Below are positions 36,881-46,040 of a DNA stretch of 64,000 nucleotides, piece by piece. The stretch covers positions 2,046,001 through 2,110,000 of the forward strand of contig NZ_CP009506.1 in NCBI RefSeq assembly GCF_000970085.1, given 5' to 3'. The position numbers were made by a program, and so were the translations under genes. The notes below the pieces were generated by a model. The model did no database searches. It was not told the origin of the DNA and worked only from the letters and a program-made list of their open reading frames with translations. Numbering within the stretch: the first letter of the stretch is position 1; each line of letters begins with the position of its first letter. This stretch comes from Methanosarcina siciliae T4/M. GTDB taxonomy: Archaea > Halobacteriota > Methanosarcinia > Methanosarcinales > Methanosarcinaceae.

Positions 36881-37552
36881 ATGAAACTAGCAGCACTGAT
36901 TTCTGGAGGCAAGGACTCGATCTTTGCCATCCACAAAGCCCTTGAAGAAGGGCACGAGGTCACCCACCTCATCAATATTATTCCCGCAAGGGACGACTCC
37001 TACATGTACCACTCAATTAATCTCCATATGGTCGAATTGATCTCTGCCGCCAGTGAAATCCCGCTGATCCAGCAGGAGTCCAGCGGTATTAAGGAACTTG
37101 AGCTGGATGACCTCACTCTTGCCCTGAAGAGGGTAAATGTGGATGGGGTGTCTGTAGGCGCGATTGAGTCTCAGTACCAGGCAAGCAGGGTGCAGAAGAT
37201 CTGCGATTCCCTCGGGCTTGAAGTCTATGCCCCTCTCTGGCACAGAGACCCCGAAGAACTCCTGAACGAGATGGCAAAAGTTCTTGATATAAGGATTGTC
37301 CGGGTTGCAGCCGAGGGGCTTGACAGCTCCTGGCTTGGTCGCCCTATTAATGTGAATTCAATTGAAAACCTCAAAGCCCTGAACCGTAGGTACATGGTCC
37401 ACATGGCAGGGGAAGGAGGCGAATACGAAACCGTAGTCCTTGATGCGCCTTTCTTCAAAAAGCGTATAGAAATCGTGAAAAGTGAAATCGAGTGGGAAGG
37501 CGATACAGGCTCTTTAAAGATCCTGGATGCAAGACTGGTTGATAAGACCTGA
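36881..37552 (+). CDS. Diphthine-ammonia ligase-like ATP pyrophosphatase
   Basis: The 223-residue protein has the PP-loop SGGKDSIFAIHKA at its N-terminus, the motif HRDPEELLNEM, and the segment GEGGEYETVVLDAPFF typical of the Dph6/MJ0570 family. It is likely to amidate diphthine, the final step of diphthamide formation on EF-2. The ATG at 36881 is used because GAGG lies 9 bases upstream; another ATG is 6 bases earlier. The PfkB gene lies 130 bases upstream. dphB is in the same neighbourhood. Confidence 0.87.
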   Translation: MKLAALISGGKDSIFAIHKALEEGHEVTHLINIIPARDDSYMYHSINLHMVELISAASEIPLIQQESSGIKELELDDLTLALKRVNVDGVSVGAIESQYQASRVQKICDSLGLEVYAPLWHRDPEELLNEMAKVLDIRIVRVAAEGLDSSWLGRPINVNSIENLKALNRRYMVHMAGEGGEYETVVLDAPFFKKRIEIVKSEIEWEGDTGSLKILDARLVDKT

Positions 37553-37910
37553 TTTTTCACAAGAAACTGTTCCGCAACTCTACAATATGACATCACTTTT
37601 ATATATAGATGTATATAATTTAGCTGGCATCTGAGGAACTGTGTTCGACAGAAACATCCTTTCTCCAGATATTTCCCAGATCAGATTTCCCAAGCCAGAT
37701 GCCTGTTCATGCCACATTCTTTTATTTATTTCTTTTTTTATTTTGTTTTCTAAATTTGAACTGGATTTTTTTGAACATTGTGGGATTCAAGCCAAAATCA
37801 TTGATTTTGTTGAGCATGTTTAACGGTAGATTAAATAAGTTTATCCAGTTGTTGCAAAAATCACCTTATTTTTGAAAGGGGAGTCGAAATGTGAGCTGCA
37901 GCGAAACTAA
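37553..37910. other. Intergenic, no gene
   Basis: T-rich sequence follows the ligase gene (TTTTATTTATTTC…, 37720-37745), plausibly its terminator. No coding or structural signal is otherwise seen. Confidence 0.4.
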
Positions 37911-38046
37911 CTGTAAAAACCCATCAAGTAGTCTGCTTGAGCGAGCGAAAGCGAGCTAAACAGACGGCGGACTGTTGCGATTACATCGTAACTCCCAGAA
38001 AACCTTCGGTTTCCTGCGATCCCGAATCGCTATTCAGGTGGCGCAG
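37911..38046 (+). repeat. Dispersed element, copy 2
   Basis: This aligns along about 130 bases with copy 1 at 10185-10314, sharing TAAAAAC.CATCAA.TAGTC, GCTTGAGCG, AAACAGAC, CTGTTGCGATTACATCG and CTCCCAGAAAA. The GTCTG…CAGAC stem is kept while the interior differs (GAGCGAGCGAAAGCGAGC). It lies immediately before the candidate small RNA. Confidence 0.75.
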
Positions 38047-38106
38047 CTCTGCCGTGAAAAATATCGGTACTGCAAAAATGTCCTGAAATTTATCTGTATA
38101 CCCACG

Positions 38107-38233
38107 TTTTTATATATTATTGCTTATATTTGTTAAATTGGGCACCTGAGAAGAAAAAAATCTTTTCTCGCTGTAAACCTCAGCCGACTATTTTACCCCC
38201 CATATCCCCCCACTCCCAGTACTCAGGTGCCCA
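38107..38233 (+). ncRNA. Candidate novel small RNA with 12-bp end helix
   Basis: TTTTTATATA (38107-38116) is a strong TATA box. About 27 bases downstream, TGGGCACCTGAG (38139-38150) begins, and its exact reverse complement CTCAGGTGCCCA ends at 38233. The 95-nt interval thus closes into a perfect 12-bp helix around a 71-nt C-rich interior. An alternative 5' hairpin (GAGAAGA with TTTTCTC, 38148-38169) overlaps the end helix. T-rich runs follow (38275-38300). No ORF is present. Confidence 0.5.
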
Positions 38234-38518
38234 TTCCCCCAACACAAATTACTGACATCATACCTCTTTCATTCTGTTTTTCTATTTTCCTTTTACATCC
38301 ATTTCAGAGTTTCCTGTCTGTTTTTACGCATTAAGACGCTCATAAGAGATCATAAGATCTGTTCAAAAAGAGTTGCTTGAAAGGTCCTCTATATGCTGGC
38401 GGGATCAACTCCGAAAGGTGGAAAAACAGAATATGAATCAATATGGAAAAATATGAAAAAATGAGTTTCAGGAATCGGATTCCTGCAGTAACCAGCTTAA
38501 AATTCGAATTCATTCTCA

Positions 38519-38914
38519 TTAAGGGTTTTCGATTAAATCCAGAATTCTCAGGGCAAGATATGCGCCATTCGCTCCATTGTCAATTCCTACGCTTCCGACA
38601 GGTACCCCGGGGGGCATCTGGGCTATTGAGAGAAGGGCATCAAGCCCGCCGAGTTTTGCGCTTACAGGTACGCCTATTACAGGTTTTTTTGTCCTGGAAG
38701 CAACAACCCCCGGGAGAGCTGCCGACAGACCGGCTATAGTGATAAAAACTTTCGCATCCGAATCTGAAATATAGCTATCAAGTTCGTCAGGATTTCTGTG
38801 AGCAGAGATAACCATTACTTCATATGTGTATTTGCTCTTTTCAAGTACGGCTACCGCGCGGTTGGCGATTGATCTGTCGGACTCAGAGCCCATAATCATT
38901 GAGATATCGACCAT
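38519..38914 (-). CDS. purE: N5-carboxyaminoimidazole ribonucleotide mutase (PurE)
   Basis: Purine biosynthesis enzyme acting at the carboxylation of AIR. The 131-residue protein has the MGSESD phosphate loop at the start, the catalytic His in VISAHRNPDEL, IAGLSAALPG and GVPVSAKLGGLDALLSIAQMP. This is the PurE class I/II core with no PurK fusion. It is the last gene of a three-gene operon after shikimate kinase and chorismate mutase, 21 bases after the latter. Confidence 0.93.
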   Translation of the reverse strand: MVDISMIMGSESDRSIANRAVAVLEKSKYTYEVMVISAHRNPDELDSYISDSDAKVFITIAGLSAALPGVVASRTKKPVIGVPVSAKLGGLDALLSIAQMPPGVPVGSVGIDNGANGAYLALRILDLIENP

Positions 38915-38935
38915 TTTTTGCTCCTTTGAGGCAAG

Positions 38936-39223
38936 TCAGGGCAGGCTTCCCTTTCCACTTAATTCGTTCTGGCGTTCGATACTCATCCTGATAAGAATTT
39001 CAAATATTTCCTTTATCGATCCTAAATCAAGGTTGAGTTCGGTTGCAGTGTTTAATGCCCTGTTGATTACAACCTCGTTTTGCTTACGGTCATTTATGGA
39101 AGTTCCATTTATTCTTTTTGATTCAAGAACTCTCTCGGCAAGGTTGACCCTTTTATCAATAAGGGAAAGGATTTCCCTGTCAATTTCCTCTATTTCTTTG
39201 CGGACGGATTCAAGTTCACTCAA
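38936..39223 (-). CDS. Chorismate mutase (AroQ type)
   Basis: Converts chorismate to prephenate for phenylalanine and tyrosine synthesis. The 95-residue all-helical AroQ domain shows the paired active-site segments RKEIEEIDREILSLIDKRVNLAERVLESKR and, in the last helix, EILIRMSIERQNEL with the conserved Arg and Gln. It is a stand-alone mutase with no dehydratase or dehydrogenase fusion. Its start overlaps the end of the shikimate kinase gene by 8 bases. The operon thereby joins two chorismate-pathway steps. Confidence 0.92.
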   Translation of the reverse strand: MSELESVRKEIEEIDREILSLIDKRVNLAERVLESKRINGTSINDRKQNEVVINRALNTATELNLDLGSIKEIFEILIRMSIERQNELSGKGSLP

Positions 39224-40103
39224 GAGGACCCCTCCCTTTAAAAGATATTGCGTCTCTGTTACTTATACTGGTTTCTATGATCTTTCCTTCTATACCGCAG
39301 CTTTCCCATGCAGATTTAAGCTCTTTTACCTGTTCTGCCTTCACAAGGGCTGCATAGGAAGGGCCGGTACCTGAAAGGCTGACTCCCGTCACTCCGCATT
39401 CCAGAGCCCTGAGCATGTATTCCGTATCAAAACCAAGGGCTCCGCAGTAGAGAAAGCCATTAAGTGTCATTGCACGTTCGTACTCCCCTTTGAGGGCGAG
39501 CTCGTATGCCATTTCTACATATGGGGCAATCAGCCGGGAACGCTTCACATTTGTATCTGCACTGAAAGCTTTTTTTGCAGGGGCAAATATCAAGACTTTT
39601 GAGTCGGCTTCTTCGCGCCTGACAAGTTCCATTTTTCGGTTGTCAGTAACAACAATCCCGCCTAAAAAAGAAGCACAGGCATCGTCAAAAGCTCCTGTTA
39701 CCGTAACTCCCACTTCTTTTGCAGCTCTTACGCCCAGTTTTACTATTTCAAGAGGAGGGAGAGTCTCACCAACTGCCCTGAGGGTTGCAAGGACTGAAGC
39801 GTTTGCTGCAGCACTACTGCTCTTTAGTCCCCCTGCAATGGGGATTTCACTTCCCGTTTTTATAGTACCTTCGAGTTCAAGTCCGAACAGCTCAAGGACG
39901 AGTTCTACGCAGTGTTCCATAAGGCGAGTGTCTCCTTCAGGCATTCCATCTATTGAGCCTTCAATGCCTGATTTTCCCTCGGAGAGAGACGTCTCTGCAA
40001 AGGTTTTTAAGTCTATCCCGAATGCTGCACCTTTCCAGGTAGCTATGGCGTTTATTATGGTCCCGGCCCCGAAAGCGCAGGCATACCCTTCAAATGTCAT
40101 CAA
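39216..40103 (-). CDS. aroK: Archaeal shikimate kinase (GHMP type)
   Basis: Phosphorylates shikimate at the 3-OH; archaea use this GHMP-fold enzyme in place of the bacterial P-loop AroK. The 295-residue protein has the GHMP ATP loop IPIAGGLKSSSAAANA (about residue 87) and the C-terminal motif VSLSGTGPSYAAL. The N-terminal FGAGTIINAIATWKGAAFG is typical of the family. It is the first gene of the aroK-chorismate mutase-purE operon and shares a promoter region with the divergent PhoU-like gene. Confidence 0.94.
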   Translation of the reverse strand: MMTFEGYACAFGAGTIINAIATWKGAAFGIDLKTFAETSLSEGKSGIEGSIDGMPEGDTRLMEHCVELVLELFGLELEGTIKTGSEIPIAGGLKSSSAAANASVLATLRAVGETLPPLEIVKLGVRAAKEVGVTVTGAFDDACASFLGGIVVTDNRKMELVRREEADSKVLIFAPAKKAFSADTNVKRSRLIAPYVEMAYELALKGEYERAMTLNGFLYCGALGFDTEYMLRALECGVTGVSLSGTGPSYAALVKAEQVKELKSAWESCGIEGKIIETSISNRDAISFKGRGPLE

Positions 40104-40336
40104 GTCCAGAACGCTCTGTTCTTTAATATTTTTTACCTCTATTCCGGGCAGCTAAACTTTATACAGGGTTCAGGAATTTCTCTGCAGAAAAGAAAAAAAA
40201 TCTCTAAATATAAATAGTAAAGCCAAATTGTATATATATTAAGCCGTTATCTACACACTAATAAATACTTTAAATATGAAGTGAGCATCCTCTTACTTCC
40301 AGGCCTGGCCTGAGCAACCAAAAACGGGGAATCCAT

Positions 40337-41332
40337 ATAGAGACCAGAAAAGTACAGCAGACGGGCGGATCCACTTATATCATTTCTCTCCCGAAACAGT
40401 GGGCCGAAAAAGTAGGAATCGAAACAGGGACGAGAGTTTCCATTCAGGCTCAGCCAGACGGAAAACTGTTAATTGACCCTATTCTGGAAGGACGCACGAT
40501 AAAAACGAAAAGAATCGATGTGACAGGATATGAAGCCAGAACCCTGGAAAGGGATATCATTGCTGCATACCTCTATGGCTATGACAGAATGGAGTTTACC
40601 TCAAAAAAGATACTTGCCGAGCAGAAACAGGTCATCCGGAAGGTCTGTTACAAACTCATAGGCCCTGAAATCATTGAGGAAAGCTCAAACGGCGTGGTCA
40701 TTCAGGACCTTCTTAATCCCAATGAACTCCACATTAAAAAAGGCATACACAGGATGTTCCTGATTGCAGGCTCCATGCAAAAAGATGCCATACGAGCCCT
40801 CAAAAATATTGACCACGACCTTGCTCTTGATGTAAGCCAGAGGGATGACGAAGTCGACAGGTTGTGTCTCCTTATTTCCAAACAGTTCCGTTCCGTTCTC
40901 TGCGGCGGGAGAATGCCCGATTCCTCGGAAACAAGTATCGAGGAATACCATGACTTCAGAATGGCGGCAAGCCCTATAGAAAGAATAGCAGATCATTCAC
41001 AAAGGATTGCAAACGTTGCCTCCAAAATGCAGGAGCCGGTCAGAGAAGATGTAATGGAAGTCATAGAGAACCTCAGCAATACCTACATGGAACTTGTTCA
41101 GCAGGCAATAGACGCCCTTTACAATGCTGACACTTCTCTTGCAAACCAGGTAATAGACAGCATAGATAGTATGCGCCTGCGTGTAAAAGAACTTCATGCC
41201 TCCATTCTCAAACTTGAGTCCCATGAAATCATGATTTCCCTCGGAATGATAGTGGACAGCCTTTCCAGGATAGGAGACCTTGGATCTAACATAGCCGAGA
41301 TAGCCATAAATTCCGCGATAAAAGACAGGTAA
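40337..41332 (+). CDS. PhoU-like regulator with N-terminal AbrB domain, apparent AUA start
   Basis: The 331-residue protein has an N-terminal SpoVT/AbrB swapped-hairpin domain (ETRKVQQTGGSTYIISLPKQWAEKVGI). Two PhoU-type helical domains follow (…SMQKDAIRALKNIDHDLALDVSQRDDEVDRL… and …DSLSRIGDLGSNIAEIA). It probably regulates phosphate uptake. No ATG, GTG or TTG exists in frame upstream of the AbrB domain. ATA 40337 occupies the expected Met position, 6 bases after GGGGA. The GTG at 40520 would delete the AbrB domain and is unlikely. Confidence 0.8.
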   Translation: METRKVQQTGGSTYIISLPKQWAEKVGIETGTRVSIQAQPDGKLLIDPILEGRTIKTKRIDVTGYEARTLERDIIAAYLYGYDRMEFTSKKILAEQKQVIRKVCYKLIGPEIIEESSNGVVIQDLLNPNELHIKKGIHRMFLIAGSMQKDAIRALKNIDHDLALDVSQRDDEVDRLCLLISKQFRSVLCGGRMPDSSETSIEEYHDFRMAASPIERIADHSQRIANVASKMQEPVREDVMEVIENLSNTYMELVQQAIDALYNADTSLANQVIDSIDSMRLRVKELHASILKLESHEIMISLGMIVDSLSRIGDLGSNIAEIAINSAIKDR

Positions 41333-42257
41333 GGCTTCCGGGAAAAGTTCGTAGTCCCTTAGAACCAGGGTGTTCTCAGGGTGATATTATTCAGAGCCTT
41401 AATATTTGGACCCCAAAACTTCAGGAATTCAATCGGCCTGCCCACCATATAGAAAATCTGTTTTTGTCTGGCGGTGCCTCCCAAAAAGAAATAAATAGTA
41501 TTTAAAAAAGGTCGATACAGGTAGAAATAAATAGCTTTCCCTTTTAATGAATACATTTCTCTTTTACTCTGAAAAAATGAAATTGTCATTTTTTCAATAT
41601 CAAGAGACTGAAATTTTATATTCAACAATAAAATTTCTTGATTTAAATTAAAAATGTGCAGAGTAATTGAACAGCGTTTAATGTATGAATATGGTATGAA
41701 TATGGTAATCCTGGCCGAGAGTTGAGGTTCAGCAGCCAGGGTTTTTCGGAGTACGATAGTAAAAGGATAGGGAAACTAAAAAGAAGACTAATCTTCTAGC
41801 TCCTTCATAGGATAAAAACCATTTATATTTTTAAGATATAATGAATAAAAATAGGAAAAAATATAAAGGAAAGTACAGAACATCAGTACAAACATAAAAA
41901 TTCAATAGAAAATGAAGAGAGTTAACGGCAGAACGAAGTTCCTCTTTACAAAAAAGTTTTTTGTTAAATATGTCCGGGAGTCAGGCGATAGGAAGTAATT
42001 TATTTATATTCTGGTGTTATTTCACGGAGGTACTTTCTATTCTCACATAGAGATGCAAGGTTTGCTGTTTATTCCAAGTATGTCAGAAAGGAGATGTCAG
42101 TATCTACAATCTCTCTGATTCCCTTAGCTTAACAAATGGAAATTATTTATATGCAAGGATCAATTAAATAAAAAGGTCACGAAAACACCAGTAATTTATA
42201 AAGGAAAGCAATCCGAGAAATCCTTTGGTGTTATGCTTTTCCCAATGGAGGGAAGCC
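41333..42257. other. Long intergenic region
   Basis: About 900 bases with no convincing gene. An 89-codon frame on the minus strand (41359-41628) has a C-terminal stretch of vaguely protein-like character but no recognised family. A TATA-like ATTATTTATATG near 42143 probably serves the GTPase gene. Confidence 0.45.
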
Positions 42258-42899
42258 ATGAATATGATAAAACGATTTAAGGTAAGCTTTTCAAAAATAT
42301 TTAACAAAATGTTCAAGAAGAAAGGAGCATGCATAGGTATCTACGGTCCCCCCAATGCCGGCAAGACAACCCTTAGCAATCGCATTCTCCGGGACTGGGT
42401 CGGAAGCGAGGAAACAATGGGCTCAGTTTCTCATATCGCCCACGAAACCAGACATGCAAAGAGAAGGAACGGGCTCTCCATCGAAACTAACGGGCATACT
42501 ATCAGCCTTGATATTGTGGATACCCCCGGACTTGCAACCAAAATAGACTTCCATGACTTTATGGAACAGGGTATGAGCGACTCCGAATCAAAGAAAAGGT
42601 CGAAAGAAGCTACAGAAGGCGTAATTGAAGCTGTAAAATGGCTGGATGATCTTGATGGGGTCATACTGGTGATGGATTCCACAGAAAACCCCTATACTCA
42701 GGTTAACGTAACGGTAATAGGGAACATGGAAGCCAGAAACCTGCCGCTTCTCATCGTAGCAAACAAAGTAGACCTTCCTGATGCGGATCCCGGAGTCATA
42801 AAGGAAGCCTTCCCTCAACACCCCATGGTTCCAGTCTCGGCACTTGAAGGAATGGGAATGGACTCGTTCTATGAAGCTCTGGCCAAGCAGTTCGGGTGA
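42258..42899 (+). CDS. Era-like GTP-binding protein
   Basis: The 213-residue small GTPase has G1 GIYGPPNAGKTTLSN, G3 DIVDTPGL, G4 VANKVDLP and G5 VSALEG. A basic N-terminal stretch (KRFKVSFSKIFNKMFKKK) may contact RNA or membrane. It matches the archaeal Era-like family with no KH domain. ATG 42258 is chosen because GGAGGGAAGCC precedes it. It forms a tight cluster with a DUF2073 gene (5-base gap) and an unknown gene, suggesting a shared cellular function. Confidence 0.88.
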   Translation: MNMIKRFKVSFSKIFNKMFKKKGACIGIYGPPNAGKTTLSNRILRDWVGSEETMGSVSHIAHETRHAKRRNGLSIETNGHTISLDIVDTPGLATKIDFHDFMEQGMSDSESKKRSKEATEGVIEAVKWLDDLDGVILVMDSTENPYTQVNVTVIGNMEARNLPLLIVANKVDLPDADPGVIKEAFPQHPMVPVSALEGMGMDSFYEALAKQFG

Positions 42900-42904
42900 T
42901 CAAA

Positions 42905-43264
42905 ATGCAGGGAATCCAACTTGATCTTATATCCGAGGCCAGAATCTCTCAGATGGCTTCTATGGAAAAAGTCCGGTATATAATCGATGAGGTGCGGAAG
43001 GGCAAAATACTTGTACTTGAAAAAGGGCTTAACCCTATGGAGGAAGCAAAACTCATTGAGATGACAATGTCAGCAATTCAACCGGATGTGTTTTCAGGAA
43101 TTGAGATGCAAAGCTACCCTGCAAACGCAGAATCCTCTTTGTTGGGTAAGTTATTCAAAAAACAAAACAGCAAGAGACTTACGGTGATAGGGCCCGCAAA
43201 CCAGCTCAAAACCCTTAAAAAGGACAGGAATCTGATCAGTGCACTTGTCTCTGCAAGTAAGTAA
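42905..43264 (+). CDS. DUF2073 protein
   Basis: The 119-residue protein matches DUF2073, with the segments QLDLISEARISQM, IIDEVRKGKILVLEKGLNPMEEAKLIEMTMSAI and IEMQSYP. The function is unknown. The gene starts 5 bases after the Era-like GTPase stop, behind GGGTGATC. Its position directly downstream of the GTPase suggests the two proteins act together. The C-terminus is basic. Confidence 0.85.
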   Translation: MQGIQLDLISEARISQMASMEKVRYIIDEVRKGKILVLEKGLNPMEEAKLIEMTMSAIQPDVFSGIEMQSYPANAESSLLGKLFKKQNSKRLTVIGPANQLKTLKKDRNLISALVSASK

Positions 43265-43278
43265 ACGAAGTGGAAACA

Positions 43279-43791
43279 ATGTGTGCCCAGAAGACCCAAG
43301 ACCTGGAAGCAAAAATATCCCCTCCTCAGTCCCTAGGCTCCTTTGAGATGGGCAGGAACGACGTTAACGTAGTCTGTACCTACGGAAAAATTGCAGTATG
43401 GTTTGGACGAAAGGTTCCTGATTATATTATAGCGCAGGTACTCATAGGAATCTCAAAGGTAGACCCATCTACTGTTCACGAGTTTGAGATCATCTGCGAT
43501 TTTGATGAGATCACGGAGTATGAAAGCAAAGGGTACATACTGGTTTCCTATGGTAAAACGGCCGGCGGATATCGTGTAAACTATAGTATTCCTTTTTCCA
43601 ACAAAAAAGCTCTCTTCCATCTGTCCCGGTTCGTACTTGAAGAACTCCAGAAAGGAGAAGTACGTAAGGACTTCTACTGGAACGGGAGTGACTGCGACAT
43701 CCAGCGGCTCTATAAGGAGTTCAGAAACAATATTGACAGCTGGGAACTAAAAGCTATTAATTATAAGACTGAGCCGCAAACAAACCGATAA
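43279..43791 (+). CDS. Conserved hypothetical protein in GTPase/DUF2073 cluster
   Basis: The 170-residue soluble protein has mixed alpha/beta character (DVNVVCTYGKIAVWFGRKVPDYIIAQVLIGI…FEIICDFDEITEYESKGYILVSYGK). I do not recognise a family. Its start lies 14 bases after the DUF2073 stop, so it is the third gene of the cluster. ATG 43279 follows GTGG; a GTG at 43270 is an alternative start. Two Cys residues (N-terminal and NGSDCDI) do not form an obvious metal site. Confidence 0.7.
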   Translation: MCAQKTQDLEAKISPPQSLGSFEMGRNDVNVVCTYGKIAVWFGRKVPDYIIAQVLIGISKVDPSTVHEFEIICDFDEITEYESKGYILVSYGKTAGGYRVNYSIPFSNKKALFHLSRFVLEELQKGEVRKDFYWNGSDCDIQRLYKEFRNNIDSWELKAINYKTEPQTNR

Positions 43792-44160
43792 ACTTCCGGC
43801 AAGAAGGGGATTAACGGAAGCTTCCAGAAATTTATCCTGAAATCCTTACCATAAGTTTAAAAAAGCGAAAAAAATTATCTGGAAGGATTTCATAAATTAA
43901 ATTCAGTTTTACATTCCATACTTACGGTAGATATTCTGGTAAATATGGTCTGTATTTACGATAATTATTTACATTACTTTATAGTCTCAGGATGCAATGC
44001 GTATAGACCTCAGGATTGCAGTACGTATGTCCAGGGATCTTCGCCGGTATTTTGAGATTAGTATCAGTTATCCGATAAAAGTAAGTAAATTGAAAGTTAA
44101 GCACTTATTATTTTCTGTTATTTATTGAGAACTCAACTCAATACTTTTTGGAGAACTTCT

Positions 44161-44775
44161 ATGAAAAAAGATCAGGTAAATGACTGTAAAGATGTAATTT
44201 TATCTATGGAACTTATGGTGAACAACCTCAGTGAGGTTGTCACGATGCTTGACTGTCAGGCTATAGAAAGCATGCTTCAAAAAATCATGGAAGGGGAGAG
44301 GGTTTTTGTAATGGGTGCAGGGCGTTCCGGGCTTGTTGCCAAAGCTTTTGCAATGAGGCTGATGCATCTCGGATTTAGTGTTTATGTTGTTGGTGAGACC
44401 ACAACCCCTGCAGTCCATCCTCAAGATGTTGTTATTGCTATTTCAGGGTCAGGAGAAACCCGTTCCATAGCAAATCTCGGAAGAATAGTAAAGGAGATCG
44501 GTTCAACTCTCATAACTGTCACCTCCAAGAAAGATTCGTCACTTGGTAAAATTTCTGATGTAACCATGGTCCTTCCGAGCAAGACCAAAAACGATCATGA
44601 TGCAGGAGGGTCTCTTGAAAAAAACATGAGAGGGGATTACAAGAATTTGCCTCCTCTGGGTACTGCTTTTGAAATTACTTCCCTTGTCTTCCTTGACTCG
44701 GTAATTGCCCAGCTGATTACGCTTACAGGTGCTTCGGAAGCAGAACTCAAGTCCAGGCACACAAATGTTGAATAA
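44161..44775 (+). CDS. 6-phospho-3-hexuloisomerase-like SIS-domain protein
   Basis: The 204-residue SIS-domain sugar isomerase has the motifs VFVMGAGRSGLVAKAFAMRLMHLGF, VVGETTTPAVHPQDVVIAISGSGET and the later PPLGTAFEI typical of archaeal HxlB. It interconverts hexulose-6-phosphate and fructose-6-phosphate, linking to ribose synthesis in archaea via the reverse RuMP route. ATG 44161 is preferred because GGAG precedes it by 8 bases. No adjacent hexulose-phosphate synthase gene is seen. Confidence 0.88.
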   Translation: MKKDQVNDCKDVILSMELMVNNLSEVVTMLDCQAIESMLQKIMEGERVFVMGAGRSGLVAKAFAMRLMHLGFSVYVVGETTTPAVHPQDVVIAISGSGETRSIANLGRIVKEIGSTLITVTSKKDSSLGKISDVTMVLPSKTKNDHDAGGSLEKNMRGDYKNLPPLGTAFEITSLVFLDSVIAQLITLTGASEAELKSRHTNVE

Positions 44776-44914
44776 CGGATTGAGCATTGATAGGATAATG
44801 GCTTTAATCTAACTATCTAACTAAAAACTGAATGTCTAAATAAACGGATTGAGTTTCTTAAGAAAAGCAGGATTTTAAAAGATGTAATTTGCAGGGACAT
44901 AAGGAGGGTGTAAC

Positions 44915-46027
44915 TTGAAGGAAATCAGTTTTTCAGAAAACATATCCCGGATCGATACTTCCGGGATCAGAAAGATTTTCGAAGCTGCAGGTTCAAATGC
45001 CATCAACCTTGGGCTAGGACAGCCTGACTTCGATACCCCGGAACACATAAAAGCCGCAGCAATAAAAGCCATAAATGAAGGTTTTACGGGTTATACCGTA
45101 GGTCCGGGAATCCCTGAACTGAGAGAAGCCCTGAGCCAGAAATTCCGGGAGGAAAATGGGTTTTCTGTTTCTCCCCAGGAAATAATTGTAACCTCAGGTG
45201 CATCTGAAGCCCTTACCATTGCCCTTACAGCCCTCCTTAATATCGGAGACGAAGTTATGATCTCAAACCCCGGCTTTGTGTCCTACAACGCCCTGACTGA
45301 GATCCTGAACGGAAAGGTGGTAAGTATCCCCCTGGCAGAAGACCTTACCATGAAGCCGGACGCTGTCCTTGAGAGAATCACTCCTAAGACAAAAGCCCTT
45401 ATCCTTAACTCTCCGTCCAACCCTACAGGTGCGGTCTCAAGCAGGGCGGATGTCAAAGCCCTTGCCGAGATTGCGGATGACCACAATATAACCATCATTT
45501 CTGACGAGGTTTACGAGTACTTCATCTACGAAGGCGAACACGTAAGCCCTGCCAGCTATTCGGATAATGTGGTTACCGTAAACGCTACCTCAAAAAGCTA
45601 TTCCATGACAGGCTGGAGGCTCGGATATCTTGCAGCCAGAAAAGAGTACATAGCCCAGATGAACAAAGTCCACCAGTACATACAGGCCTGTGCAAATTCA
45701 ATTGCTCAGAAGGCTGCCTATGCCGCAGTTACCGGCCCGAAAGACTCGGTCAATGCAATGCGTGAAGAGTTCCGAAAACGCAGGGACGTACTCGTAAAAG
45801 GACTCAACGAGCTGGGAATGGAATGCGCTCTTCCGAAAGGGGCTTTCTATGCCTTCCCAAAAGTTGAAAGCTCAGCCGAGATCGCCTCTAAAATGATCTC
45901 AAACGGGGTTGTTGTTGTCCCGGGAACAGCCTTCGGAAGCGAGGGTGACGGCTATATAAGAATTTCCTATGCAGCCTCAATGAAAGATATCGAAAAATCC
46001 CTGGAAATTATGGAAAAAGTGCTCTGA
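44915..46027 (+). CDS. Class I/II aminotransferase, TTG start
   Basis: The 370-residue PLP enzyme resembles aspartate/aromatic aminotransferases. It shows LGLGQPDFDTPEHI at the start, ILNSPSNPTGAV, the PLP lysine in NATSKSYSMTGWRLGYLA, and the C-terminal Arg in GYIRISYA that binds the substrate carboxylate. The start is TTG, clearly marked by AGGAGGGTG 6 bases upstream, with no competing ATG. The amino-acid specificity is uncertain. Confidence 0.92.
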   Translation: MKEISFSENISRIDTSGIRKIFEAAGSNAINLGLGQPDFDTPEHIKAAAIKAINEGFTGYTVGPGIPELREALSQKFREENGFSVSPQEIIVTSGASEALTIALTALLNIGDEVMISNPGFVSYNALTEILNGKVVSIPLAEDLTMKPDAVLERITPKTKALILNSPSNPTGAVSSRADVKALAEIADDHNITIISDEVYEYFIYEGEHVSPASYSDNVVTVNATSKSYSMTGWRLGYLAARKEYIAQMNKVHQYIQACANSIAQKAAYAAVTGPKDSVNAMREEFRKRRDVLVKGLNELGMECALPKGAFYAFPKVESSAEIASKMISNGVVVVPGTAFGSEGDGYIRISYAASMKDIEKSLEIMEKVL

Positions 46028-46040
46028 GTTTTTTAAGGAG

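Noticed and set aside
41359..41628. 89-codon minus-strand frame
   Set aside because: Only its last third looks vaguely coding; no start signals or family, so left as intergenic.
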